From positions 1,550,001 to 1,614,000 of the forward strand of contig NZ_WWGH01000001.1 of the NCBI RefSeq assembly GCF_009865135.1: DNA of 64,000 nt. Reading direction: 5' to 3'. The stretch's first letter is position 1. Every line of letters starts with the position of its first letter. Shown piece after piece: positions 56,976 to 64,000 of this stretch. The notes under the pieces are model-generated. The model was not told where the DNA came from. It worked only from the letters and a program-made list of their open reading frames with translations, and did no database searches. A program made the position numbers and the translations under genes. This DNA comes from Streptomyces sp. SID8374 (lineage in GTDB: Bacteria > Actinomycetota > Actinomycetes > Streptomycetales > Streptomycetaceae).

Positions 56976-58169
56976 TCAGGAAGTGCGCGGCCAGAGCGCC
57001 GGGTCCGGGGTGAAGCGGACCCGCAGGACGCCGTCGGTCAGGGCCGCGCCGGAGACGGTGCAGCGGCGCAGGGCCGAGGCGACCCGGACGATCCGGTGGA
57101 ACGGGCCCACGGTCAGGAGCAGTTCCTCGCCCCGCCGGACCAGGCGCAGGTCCTCCTTGGCCGCGCCGGGCAGCGGCAGGCACCAGGCCAGCACGGACGG
57201 GCGGCCCTCCTCGCCCGGCTCCTCCTCGATCCACCAGGGGTCGTCGGCGCGGCCGGACTCACGCTCGTCCGGCGCGGGGACGGCGAGCGCGGCCAGGTCG
57301 TCGGCGGACCGGGGGTCGCGGCCGAGGTGGGCGGCCTCGTGGACCGGGACACCAGGGGCCCACTCCTCGTGCCAGTGGCCCAGGCACTTCTCCTGCCCGG
57401 CGGCGAGATCGGCGAACCAGGGGTCGGAGGAGTGGCGCGGCAGCACCCGGTTGGCCACCAGCAGGTCGGCGCGGAGCCCGTAGAGGGCGAGGCCGGTGCG
57501 GGCGGTGCGCAGGGCGTCCTCGGCGGCGGGCCCGGGCTCGGCGACCAGGCGCAGGGTGGTGGAGCTGTCTTCCAGCAGGGCTTGTACGGCGGCCAGCTCG
57601 GCATCCTTGCGGGCGGCGGCCTCGTACAGCCACTGCGCGGGCATCGGGACCCCGGCGAGCTGGGCGAGGACGGGGCGCAGGGCGCGGGCGGCCTGGCGTT
57701 CGGCGGGGAGCAGGCGGCGCAGATAGCGGCGGAGCTGCTCGGGCAGGGCCAGCAGGGCGAGGGCTTGGTCAAGCGGCGGGAGGTCGACGACGAGGGTGTC
57801 GTAGCCGCCGGTGGACCAGTCGCCGGCGGCGGCGCGGTGCAGGGTGTGCAGGAGGGCGAGCTGCGGGGAGCCGGGGAGTTCGGTCAGCTCCTCGCCGTCC
57901 AGGCGCCCGGCGCCGACCAGGTCCAGGACGCCGGACGCGCGCTGCTGGAGTTCGGTGAGTTCGGCGCGGAAGTGGGCGCCGGAGTCGATCCGGGCGTGAT
58001 CGAGGCGGTCGGTGACCTCGGTGGGTTCCGGGCCCTCGGGGAAGCCGGGTATGGGCTCGGCGGAGACCAGGAGGGTGCGGCGGCCGTGCGCGGCGGCGGT
58101 CAGGGCACTCGCCGCGGCGAGGGTGGTACGGCCTGCGCCGCCGGGGCCGGTGACCAGGACCGTACGCAT
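56976..58169 (-). CDS. ArsA/GET3-like ATPase with altered P-loop
   Basis: 397-residue deviant-Walker ATPase of the ArsA fold with a C-terminal Hsp20-like domain (WCLPLPGAAKEDLRLVRRG). The P-loop reads GPGGAGRTT (residues 8-16): the signature Lys of GKGGVGKTT is Pro9 and the P-loop Lys is Arg14. LVVDLPPLDQALALLALP fits the switch region and LRRLLPAERQAAR follows. It starts 5 bases after the SRPBCC stop, so the two are co-translated. Client-protein targeting or a regulatory non-hydrolytic role are possible. Confidence 0.88.
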   Translation of the reverse strand: MRTVLVTGPGGAGRTTLAAASALTAAAHGRRTLLVSAEPIPGFPEGPEPTEVTDRLDHARIDSGAHFRAELTELQQRASGVLDLVGAGRLDGEELTELPGSPQLALLHTLHRAAAGDWSTGGYDTLVVDLPPLDQALALLALPEQLRRYLRRLLPAERQAARALRPVLAQLAGVPMPAQWLYEAAARKDAELAAVQALLEDSSTTLRLVAEPGPAAEDALRTARTGLALYGLRADLLVANRVLPRHSSDPWFADLAAGQEKCLGHWHEEWAPGVPVHEAAHLGRDPRSADDLAALAVPAPDERESGRADDPWWIEEEPGEEGRPSVLAWCLPLPGAAKEDLRLVRRGEELLLTVGPFHRIVRVASALRRCTVSGAALTDGVLRVRFTPDPALWPRTS

Positions 58170-58174
58170 CGCTC

Positions 58175-58624
58175 TCAGCCCTGCGGGATGGATTCGACGC
58201 GCTTCTTCAGGCCGGCCAGCGCGCGGTCGATGATGACCTTCTCGGCCTTGCGCTTGATCATGCCCAGGAGCGGGATCTTGACGTCGACGGCGAGCTTGTA
58301 GGTGACCTCGGTGCGCACCCCGCCGGCCATCGACGCGAGGGCGTAGGTGCCGTCCAGGGAGCGCAGCATCTGGGACTTGACGAGGGTCCAGCTGACTTCC
58401 TTGTCGCCGAGCCAGGTGTACTTCAGGACGTGGTCGTCCTTGATGGCTCCGGCGTCCAGGACGAGGCGGACCTGCTCGGCGCGGCCCTGGTCGTTCACGG
58501 CCAGCACCTCGGCCTCCTTGACCTCGCCGGTCCACTCCGGGTAGCGGGCGAAGTCGGCGATCACCGCCATGACGTCGGCCGGTGCCGCCTCGATCGTGAT
58601 GCTCGAGCTGGTGTGTTCAGCCAT
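58175..58624 (-). CDS. SRPBCC (START-like) protein
   Basis: 149-residue helix-grip protein. SITIEAAPADVMAVIADFAR and YPEWTGEVKEAEVL mark the polyketide-cyclase/START superfamily; the end VDVKIPLLGMIKRKAEKVII is a positively charged C-terminal helix. Probably binds a hydrophobic ligand. A mycobacterial relative, Rv2185c (TB16.3), lies next to an ArsA-like gene as here, so the pair is an old unit. Confidence 0.88.
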   Translation of the reverse strand: MAEHTSSSITIEAAPADVMAVIADFARYPEWTGEVKEAEVLAVNDQGRAEQVRLVLDAGAIKDDHVLKYTWLGDKEVSWTLVKSQMLRSLDGTYALASMAGGVRTEVTYKLAVDVKIPLLGMIKRKAEKVIIDRALAGLKKRVESIPQG

Positions 58625-58733
58625 CGCCGTGGCCCTCCAGTGCGGTGTAACCGGTCGCGTTCGGCAGAAGCCTGCCGCTGTGCAGGCTATCGCGTGCCCG
58701 CCGCGCTCCCGTCCACGGCCCGGGGGCTTCCGG

Positions 58734-59543
58734 TCACCAGGTCAGCGCCCAGGGCGTCCCGGTGGAGGCGAAGTGGCCGACGTTGACGCACTCGGTGTCG
58801 CCTATGCGCATCCGGCGGACCAACGGCTGGTGAACATGGCCGAAAAGCGCGTACCGGGGGCGGGTGGTGCGGATGGCCTCCAGCAGGGCGGTGGAGCCGC
58901 GTTCGAAGCGGCGGGCGACGGTGTCGTACGTCAGCTCGGGGACCTCGGGCGGGATGTGCGAGCAGAGCACGTCGACCGGGCCGAGCGCCTCGACCTTGGC
59001 GGCGTACTCCTCGTCGCTGATCTCGTACGGGGTGTTCATCGGGGTCTTGAGGCCGCCGCCGACGAACCCGAAGACCCGGCCGCCGATCTCGACCCGCTCC
59101 CCGTCCAGCACGGTGGTGCCGGGGTGGGCGTACTCGGGCCACAGGCGGGGGACGTCGACGTTGCCGTAGGTGGCGTACGTCGGGGTGGGGAAGGCGGCGA
59201 AGAGTTCGGCGTACTGCTTGCGTACCGCGCCGATGATCTCGGTGTTGCGGTCGCGGCCCGCCCACAGCTCACGGCCGAAGGCGCGGGCCTCCTCGTAGCG
59301 GCGGGCGGTGCGCAGCGCGACGATGCGGGTGGCGTTCTCCTTGCCGAACAGATCGGGGAAGATGCCGCGCGAGTGGTCGGCGTAGTCGAGGAAGAGCACC
59401 AGGTCACCGAGGCAGATGAGGGCGTCGGCGCCGTCCCCGGCACGGGCCAGGGCCTCGGTGTTGCCGTGCACATCGCTGACCACGTGGATCCGGGTGGAGC
59501 GCCGTGCGCCCGCCGTCGGCCCGTCCGCTTCGCTGCCTCGCAT
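58734..59543 (-). CDS. Calcineurin-like metallophosphoesterase
   Basis: 269-residue phosphoesterase with the di-metal motifs IHVVSDVHGNTEAL, ALICLGDLV, YATYGNVDVP and FGHVHQPL. The ATG at 59543 is chosen because TAGGGT ends 7 bases before it, suggesting a leaderless message; a GTG at 59552 is three codons upstream. Substrate unknown. It is divergent from the acyl-CoA synthetase gene. Confidence 0.88.
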   Translation of the reverse strand: MRGSEADGPTAGARRSTRIHVVSDVHGNTEALARAGDGADALICLGDLVLFLDYADHSRGIFPDLFGKENATRIVALRTARRYEEARAFGRELWAGRDRNTEIIGAVRKQYAELFAAFPTPTYATYGNVDVPRLWPEYAHPGTTVLDGERVEIGGRVFGFVGGGLKTPMNTPYEISDEEYAAKVEALGPVDVLCSHIPPEVPELTYDTVARRFERGSTALLEAIRTTRPRYALFGHVHQPLVRRMRIGDTECVNVGHFASTGTPWALTW

Positions 59544-59824
59544 GCGGATCACCCTAAAGCGCCCGCCCGCGCCGGGGTAGACCGGCCGGACCTGCGGTTA
59601 CTTCCGAGTCGTCGCGCCGGTGGACTACTGTGCGCGGTAAGGGCCATTTATATGTGTGATGCATAAGACATCTGGCCGGAACCCCCTATCGGGAACCTGG
59701 TACCGGTGGGTAACGTCCGGGCAGTCCAGTCGTGCTCACCTCCACTGAGCACCCGCCATTCTTGGACCGCAGCCGGTGCGTCACACAGAGCCGTGGCACC
59801 GGAGCCCGATGAGGAGCAGCAGTC

Positions 59825-61621
59825 TTGCGCGAGTTCAGCCTTCCGGCCCTGTACGAGGTCCCGACGGACGGCAATCTGACGGATCTCATCCGCCGCAACG
59901 CCGCTCAGCATCCCGAAGTCGCGGTGATGAGCCGCAAGGTGGCCGGTGCCTGGACCGATGTCAGCGCCACCCAGTTCCTGGCCGAGGTGAGAGCCGCCGC
60001 CAAAGGTCTGATCGCCTCGGGCGTGCAGCCCGGCGACCGGGTCGCCCTGATGTCGCGCACCCGCTTCGAGTGGGTGCTGCTGGACTTCGCGATCTGGAGC
60101 GCGGGCGCGGTGACCGTGCCGGTGTACGAGACCAGCTCCGCCGAGCAGGTCCAGTGGATCCTGGGTGACTCCGGTGCGGTGGCGGTGCTCGTGGAGAGCG
60201 ACGCGCACGCGGCCTCGGTGGCCTCGGTGCGGGACACGCTGCCGGAGCTGGAGCACGTGTGGCAGATCGACGCGGGCGCGGTCGAGGCGCTGGGCGAGGC
60301 GGGTGCCGAGGTCTCCGACGAGACCATGGACATGCGCATGGTCAGCGCCAAGGCGGACGACCCGGCGACCATCGTCTACACCTCCGGCACCACGGGCCGC
60401 CCCAAGGGCTGTGTGCTCACCCACCGCAGCTTCTTCGCGGAGTGCGGCAACGTGGTGGAGCGGCTGAAGCCGCTGTTCCGTACGGGCGAGTGCTCGGTGC
60501 TGCTGTTCCTGCCCGCCGCGCACGTCTTCGGCCGGCTGGTCGAGGTGGCCTCGGTGATGGCCCCGATCAAGCTCGGCTGCGTCCCCGACATCAAGAACCT
60601 CACCGACGAGCTGGCCTCGTTCCGGCCGACGCTGATCCTGGGTGTCCCCCGGGTCTTCGAGAAGGTCTACAACGCGGCCCGCGCCAAGGCGCAGGCGGAC
60701 GGCAAGGGCAAGATCTTCGACCGGGCCGCCGACACGGCGATCGCCTACAGCCGGGCGCTGTCCACCCCGCAGGGCCCCTCGCTGGGGCTGAAGCTCAAGC
60801 ACAAGCTCTTCGACAAGCTGGTCTTCGGCAAGCTGCGCGCGGTCCTGGGCGGCAAGGGCGAGTTCGCGATCTCCGGCGGTGCTCCGCTGGGCGAGCGGCT
60901 CGGCCACTTCTACCGGGGCATCGGCTTCACGGTCCTGGAGGGCTACGGCCTGACCGAGACCTGTGCGGCAACCGCGTTCAACCCGTGGGACCGGCAGAAG
61001 ATCGGCACGGTCGGCCAGCCGCTGCCCGGCTCGGTGGTCCGGATCGCGGACGACGGTGAGGTGCTGCTCCACGGCGAGCACCTGTTCACCGGGTACTGGA
61101 AGAACGAGTCGGCCTCCGCCGAGGCGCTGGCCGACGGCTGGTTCCACACGGGCGACATCGGCACCCTCGACGAGGACGGCTACCTCGCGATCACCGGCCG
61201 CAAGAAGGAGATCATCGTCACGGCGGGCGGCAAGAACGTCGCCCCGGCGGTGATCGAGGACCGCATCCGCGCCCACGCCCTGGTCGCCGAGTGCATGGTG
61301 GTCGGCGACGGCCGCCCGTTCGTCGGCGCGCTGGTCACGTTGGACGAGGAGTTCCTGAGCCGCTGGGCCGAGGAGCACGGCAAGCCGACCGGTTCGACGG
61401 CCCTGTCGCTGCGCGAGGACGCGGAGCTGCTGGCCGAGGTGCAGCGGGCGGTGGACGACGGCAACGCGGCGGTCTCCAAGGCCGAGTCCGTACGCAAGTT
61501 CCGGATCCTGCCCGCCCAGTTCACCGAGGAGGCGGGCCACATCACACCGTCGCTGAAGCTGAAGCGGAACGTGGTGGCGAAGGACTTCGCGGACGAGGTG
61601 GAGTCGATCTACCGCGCCTGA
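59825..61621 (+). CDS. Long-chain acyl-CoA synthetase (FadD15-like)
   Basis: 598-residue AMP-forming acyl-CoA ligase. The AMP motif is IVYTSGTTGRPKGCVLTHRS, followed by GYGLTETCAA, WFHTGDIGTLDEDGYL and GRKKEIIVTAGGKNVAP with the C-terminal lysine region TPSLKLKRN. TTG at 59825 follows GAGGAG at 8 bases. In mycobacteria fadD15 lies next to pimB', as here. The hairpin after it separates it from the converging pimB'-like gene. Confidence 0.93.
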   Translation: MREFSLPALYEVPTDGNLTDLIRRNAAQHPEVAVMSRKVAGAWTDVSATQFLAEVRAAAKGLIASGVQPGDRVALMSRTRFEWVLLDFAIWSAGAVTVPVYETSSAEQVQWILGDSGAVAVLVESDAHAASVASVRDTLPELEHVWQIDAGAVEALGEAGAEVSDETMDMRMVSAKADDPATIVYTSGTTGRPKGCVLTHRSFFAECGNVVERLKPLFRTGECSVLLFLPAAHVFGRLVEVASVMAPIKLGCVPDIKNLTDELASFRPTLILGVPRVFEKVYNAARAKAQADGKGKIFDRAADTAIAYSRALSTPQGPSLGLKLKHKLFDKLVFGKLRAVLGGKGEFAISGGAPLGERLGHFYRGIGFTVLEGYGLTETCAATAFNPWDRQKIGTVGQPLPGSVVRIADDGEVLLHGEHLFTGYWKNESASAEALADGWFHTGDIGTLDEDGYLAITGRKKEIIVTAGGKNVAPAVIEDRIRAHALVAECMVVGDGRPFVGALVTLDEEFLSRWAEEHGKPTGSTALSLREDAELLAEVQRAVDDGNAAVSKAESVRKFRILPAQFTEEAGHITPSLKLKRNVVAKDFADEVESIYRA

Positions 61622-61637
61622 GCGGTGTTACGTGTAC

Positions 61638-61676
61638 GAAGGGGCCCGCGCTTTTCGACCAGGCGCGGGCCCCTTC
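61638..61676. terminator. Bidirectional terminator between fadD-like and pimB'-like genes
   Basis: Arms 61638-61651 (GAAGGGGCCCGCGC) and 61663-61676 are perfectly complementary over 14 bases with an 11-base loop. It lies 16 bases after the acyl-CoA synthetase stop and 7 bases before the other stop. Confidence 0.88.
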
Positions 61677-61683
61677 TCCGTAC

Positions 61684-62826
61684 TCACAACAGCGTCTTGA
61701 GCTTCTCCGCCAGCAGGTCCCAGCGCCACTTCTCCTCGACCCAGGCGCGGCCCCGCTCCCCCATGCGCTGCCGCAGCTCCGGGTCGCCGAGCAGCGTCAC
61801 GATCCGGTCCGCCGACTCCTCGGCGCTGCCGCCGCGCACCACCCACCCGGTCTCGCCGTCCAGCACCGCGTCCGGCGCGCCGCCCGAGTCCCCGGCCACC
61901 ACCGGCAGCCCGGTCGCGGACGCCTCCAGGTAGACGATCCCGAGCCCCTCCACGTCCAGCCCGCCCCGCCGGGTCCGGCACGGCATGGCGAAGACGTCCC
62001 CGGCCCCGTAGTGCGCGGGCAGCTCCGCCCACGGCACGGGCCCGGTGAACCGCACCGAGTCCTGCACCCCGGTCTCCACCGCGAGCCGCTTCAGGTCCTT
62101 GGCGTACGGGCCGCCGCCGACGATCAGCAGCACCGCGTCCGGGATCTGCGCCAGGATCGCGGGCATGGCCAGGATCAGCGTGTCCTGGCCCTTGCGCGGG
62201 ACCAGGCGCGAGACGCAGACGACGACCGGGCGGTCCGAGAGCCCGAGGCGGGCGCGGACCCGGTCCCCGCCGGAGGCCGGGTGGAAGGTCTTCTCGTCGA
62301 CGCCCGGCGGCAGTTGCACCATGCGGGCGGCCGCCTCCGGGGTGAGGGCGGCGGCGATCCGGGAGCGGGTGTACTCGCCCAGATAGGTGATCGTGTCCGT
62401 GCCTTCCCCGATCCGCCGCAGCAGCTGCCGGGAGGCGGGCAGCTGGGCCCACCCGGCCTCGTGGCCATGGGTGGTGGCCACCAGCCGCCTCGCGCCCGCG
62501 CGGCGCAGCGCCGGGGCCATCAGGCCGAGCGGGGCGGCGGCGCCGAACCAGACGGAGGTGCAGCCGTGTTCGCGCAGCAGGTCGGTGGCCCGGCGGGTGA
62601 CGCGCGGGGTCGGCAGCAGCATCGTCGTCCGGTCGCGGACCACGGTGAAGGGCTGCTCGGCGTCGAAGGCGGCGGTGGCCGCCGCACCCTCCTCGCCGCG
62701 CTTCCAGGTGGAGGCGTAGACGACGACCCGGTCGGGGTCCAGGCGCAGCGCCATGTTGTGCAGGAACGCCTGGATGCCGCCGGGGCGGGGCGGGAAGTCG
62801 TTGGTCACGATCAGGGTCTTGTCCAT
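61684..62826 (-). CDS. PimB'-like GT4 glycosyltransferase
   Basis: 380-residue GT-B retaining glycosyltransferase. TLIVTNDFPPRPGGIQAFL matches the GDP-mannose-dependent PimB' group that adds the second mannose to phosphatidylinositol monomannoside. SRLVPRKGQDTL (phosphate-binding Arg/Lys) and EGLGIVYLEASATGLPVVAG (E-x7-E) are intact. ATG at 62826 has TACTGT 8 bases before it, so it may be leaderless. Exact acceptor is inferred from homology and from the conserved neighbourhood. Confidence 0.85.
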   Translation of the reverse strand: MDKTLIVTNDFPPRPGGIQAFLHNMALRLDPDRVVVYASTWKRGEEGAAATAAFDAEQPFTVVRDRTTMLLPTPRVTRRATDLLREHGCTSVWFGAAAPLGLMAPALRRAGARRLVATTHGHEAGWAQLPASRQLLRRIGEGTDTITYLGEYTRSRIAAALTPEAAARMVQLPPGVDEKTFHPASGGDRVRARLGLSDRPVVVCVSRLVPRKGQDTLILAMPAILAQIPDAVLLIVGGGPYAKDLKRLAVETGVQDSVRFTGPVPWAELPAHYGAGDVFAMPCRTRRGGLDVEGLGIVYLEASATGLPVVAGDSGGAPDAVLDGETGWVVRGGSAEESADRIVTLLGDPELRQRMGERGRAWVEEKWRWDLLAEKLKTLL

Positions 62827-62955
62827 CGCGGCTGACAGTACCGAACGGCCGCGCTTCACGGCCCACGCCCTCACCCCCCGGCATCATGGGCCGCCGACAC
62901 GGCGATCGGGAGGGCCCCGGACGATGAGGGCGGCGATGACGGGACGAGCACCCGG

Positions 62956-64000
62956 ATGACGGGACGACGGACACCCACCGGCGTACGGCCGCTGCCGTAC
63001 GGACTCCTGCCGTGCGCGGTCTGGGCGCTGACCCGGGCGGCGCTGCTGCTCTGTGTGTTCGGGGTGCTCAGCATGGGCGGCCTGGATGTCACGGTGGACG
63101 TGTCGGTGATCTACCGGGGCTGGCACGAGACGCTGCTCACCGGCACCTACCCCCTGGACGACGTCACCTGGCAGTACCCGCCCGGCGCCGCCCTCGCGAT
63201 CCTCTCCCCCGCCCTGCTGCCCTTCTGGGAGTACGCGAGCGCCTTCTACGCCCTCGTGCTGCTCTGCGACGCCCTCGTGTTCGGGCTGCTGCTGTACGCG
63301 GGGCGGCGGCCGGGGATGAGGGCGGCGGGGGCGTGGGTGTGGGTGGTGGGGGTGCCGCTGCTGGGGCCGACCGTGTACGCCCGCTACGACCTGATGGTGA
63401 CGGCGGTCGCGGTGGCGGCGCTGCTGGCGGGGGTGCGCCACCCGAAGGTGCTGGGGGTGCTGGCCGCGTTCGGGGCGCTGCTGAAGGTGTGGCCGGCGCT
63501 GGTGCTGGTGGGGGTCCGGCGGGGGCGGCCGACCCGGGCGGCCTGGTCGGCGGCGGCGCTGACGGCGGCCGGTCTCGGTGCGGGCTTCGCGCTGTGGATG
63601 CCGGGGGCGTACGCGTTCCTGGCCTTCCAGCGGGACCGGGGCCTGGAGATCGAGTCGCTGGGGGCGCTCTACTTCCACCTCGCCCGGCACGTCGGCTGGG
63701 AGGGGCGGGTGGAGCTGCACTACGGCTCCATGGAGTTCCTCGGCCCGCAGGTGGAGCTGGTCTCCACGCTGGCGCTGGGGCTGGCCGCGCTCGCGCTGGG
63801 CTGGCTGCTGGTGTGGCGGCTGCGGGCCCGGACGTTCGCCGCCCACACCCCGGCGCAGGCCGCGTTCACGGCGGTGCTGCTCTTCACCACGACGAGCCGG
63901 GTGATCAGCCCGCAGTACGTGGTGTGGCTGGTCGGACTGGCTGCGGTCTACCTGGCGTTCCGGGGCGGCGGGATGGTGCGGCCCGCCGTGCTGGTGCTGG
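62956..64000 (+). CDS. GT87-type polytopic mannosyltransferase (3' end beyond window)
   Basis: At least 348 residues of a membrane protein with about eight or nine helices and DUF2029/GT87-type motifs: ISVIYRGWHE-like (VSVIYRGWHETLLTG), WQYPPGAALAIL, PTVYARYDLMVTAVA and FKVWP-like (LLKVWPALVLVG). Such enzymes transfer mannose from polyprenyl-phosphate-mannose outside the membrane. The frame is open to the window edge. The ATG at 62956 overlaps, as ATGA, a seven-codon frame from 62936. Confidence 0.85.
   Translation, partial: MTGRRTPTGVRPLPYGLLPCAVWALTRAALLLCVFGVLSMGGLDVTVDVSVIYRGWHETLLTGTYPLDDVTWQYPPGAALAILSPALLPFWEYASAFYALVLLCDALVFGLLLYAGRRPGMRAAGAWVWVVGVPLLGPTVYARYDLMVTAVAVAALLAGVRHPKVLGVLAAFGALLKVWPALVLVGVRRGRPTRAAWSAAALTAAGLGAGFALWMPGAYAFLAFQRDRGLEIESLGALYFHLARHVGWEGRVELHYGSMEFLGPQVELVSTLALGLAALALGWLLVWRLRARTFAAHTPAQAAFTAVLLFTTTSRVISPQYVVWLVGLAAVYLAFRGGGMVRPAVLVL

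Overview
The window is high-GC actinobacterial chromosome, almost certainly Streptomyces. Coding density is high, GTG and TTG starts are frequent, and coding strands change in long blocks. The gene order matches the conserved Streptomyces neighbourhood that starts at divIVA and runs through the dcw (division and cell wall) cluster, as I recall it from S. coelicolor SCO2077 to about SCO2133. From memory, many of the same families also lie in the mycobacterial block wag31 to pimB' (Rv2145c-Rv2188c), so most of this window is an old actinobacterial core with only local insertions.

1-17752, minus strand: divIVA (cut by the window edge), yggT-like, sepF, yggS-like, pgeF-like, ftsZ, ftsQ, murG, ftsW, murD, mraY, murF, murE, ftsI, ftsL-like, rsmH. 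Read from the right, this builds lipid II (MurE, MurF, MraY, MurD, MurG), makes septal peptidoglycan (FtsW, FtsI, FtsQ, FtsL) and positions the Z-ring and polar growth machinery (FtsZ, SepF, DivIVA). Many junctions overlap by 1-19 bases, which points to translational coupling. The clearest break is the 276-base ftsQ-ftsZ gap, which carries candidate promoters and an inverted repeat.

18180-23801, plus strand: a beta-type carbonic anhydrase and a MoxR / DUF58 / transglutaminase operon, closed by a strong hairpin. 23952-26070, minus strand: a DUF3040 membrane protein, a SAM methyltransferase and a HEPN-like protein with an R-x4-H motif. 26264-29734, plus strand: a degenerate ABC ATPase, a YhgE/Pip-type membrane protein and a TetR repressor, behind a promoter overlapped by a 24-base palindrome. 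30093-32244, plus strand: a DUF4126 membrane protein and a CrtI-like FAD oxidoreductase.

32364-37185, minus strand: a low-complexity Tyr/Gln/Gly-rich membrane protein, metF, thiE, an Rv2175c-like DNA-binding protein, an FAD-dependent pyridine nucleotide oxidoreductase and a small unassigned protein. 37245-39563, plus strand: a TPP riboswitch in front of thiO-thiS-thiG. Next come a PASTA Ser/Thr kinase, an endonuclease IV-like protein, a molybdopterin oxidoreductase, bacterioferritin and its ferredoxin (iron box upstream). Then come class II DAHP synthase and, divergent from it, a Trp-rich leader peptide with an attenuator in front of a fused anthranilate synthase.

47860-48751 is an 892-base IS5-family insertion sequence that split its transposase over a -1 frameshift site. 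It sits exactly in the stop codon of a D-2-hydroxyacid dehydrogenase gene. Beyond it lie macR-macS with a PlsC-like acyltransferase, an esterase, an acidic membrane protein, an EEP-family hydrolase, glucokinase, a DUF5304 protein, an ArsA-like ATPase with an altered P-loop, an SRPBCC protein, a metallophosphoesterase, a long-chain acyl-CoA synthetase, a PimB'-like mannosyltransferase and a GT87 mannosyltransferase cut by the right edge.

I found no tRNA, rRNA, CRISPR array, prophage or biosynthetic gene cluster. No wholly new system is evident. The best candidates for something less described are the degenerate ABC/YhgE/TetR module, the HEPN-like protein beside it, the ArsA-like ATPase with both P-loop lysines replaced, and several operator-like repeats.
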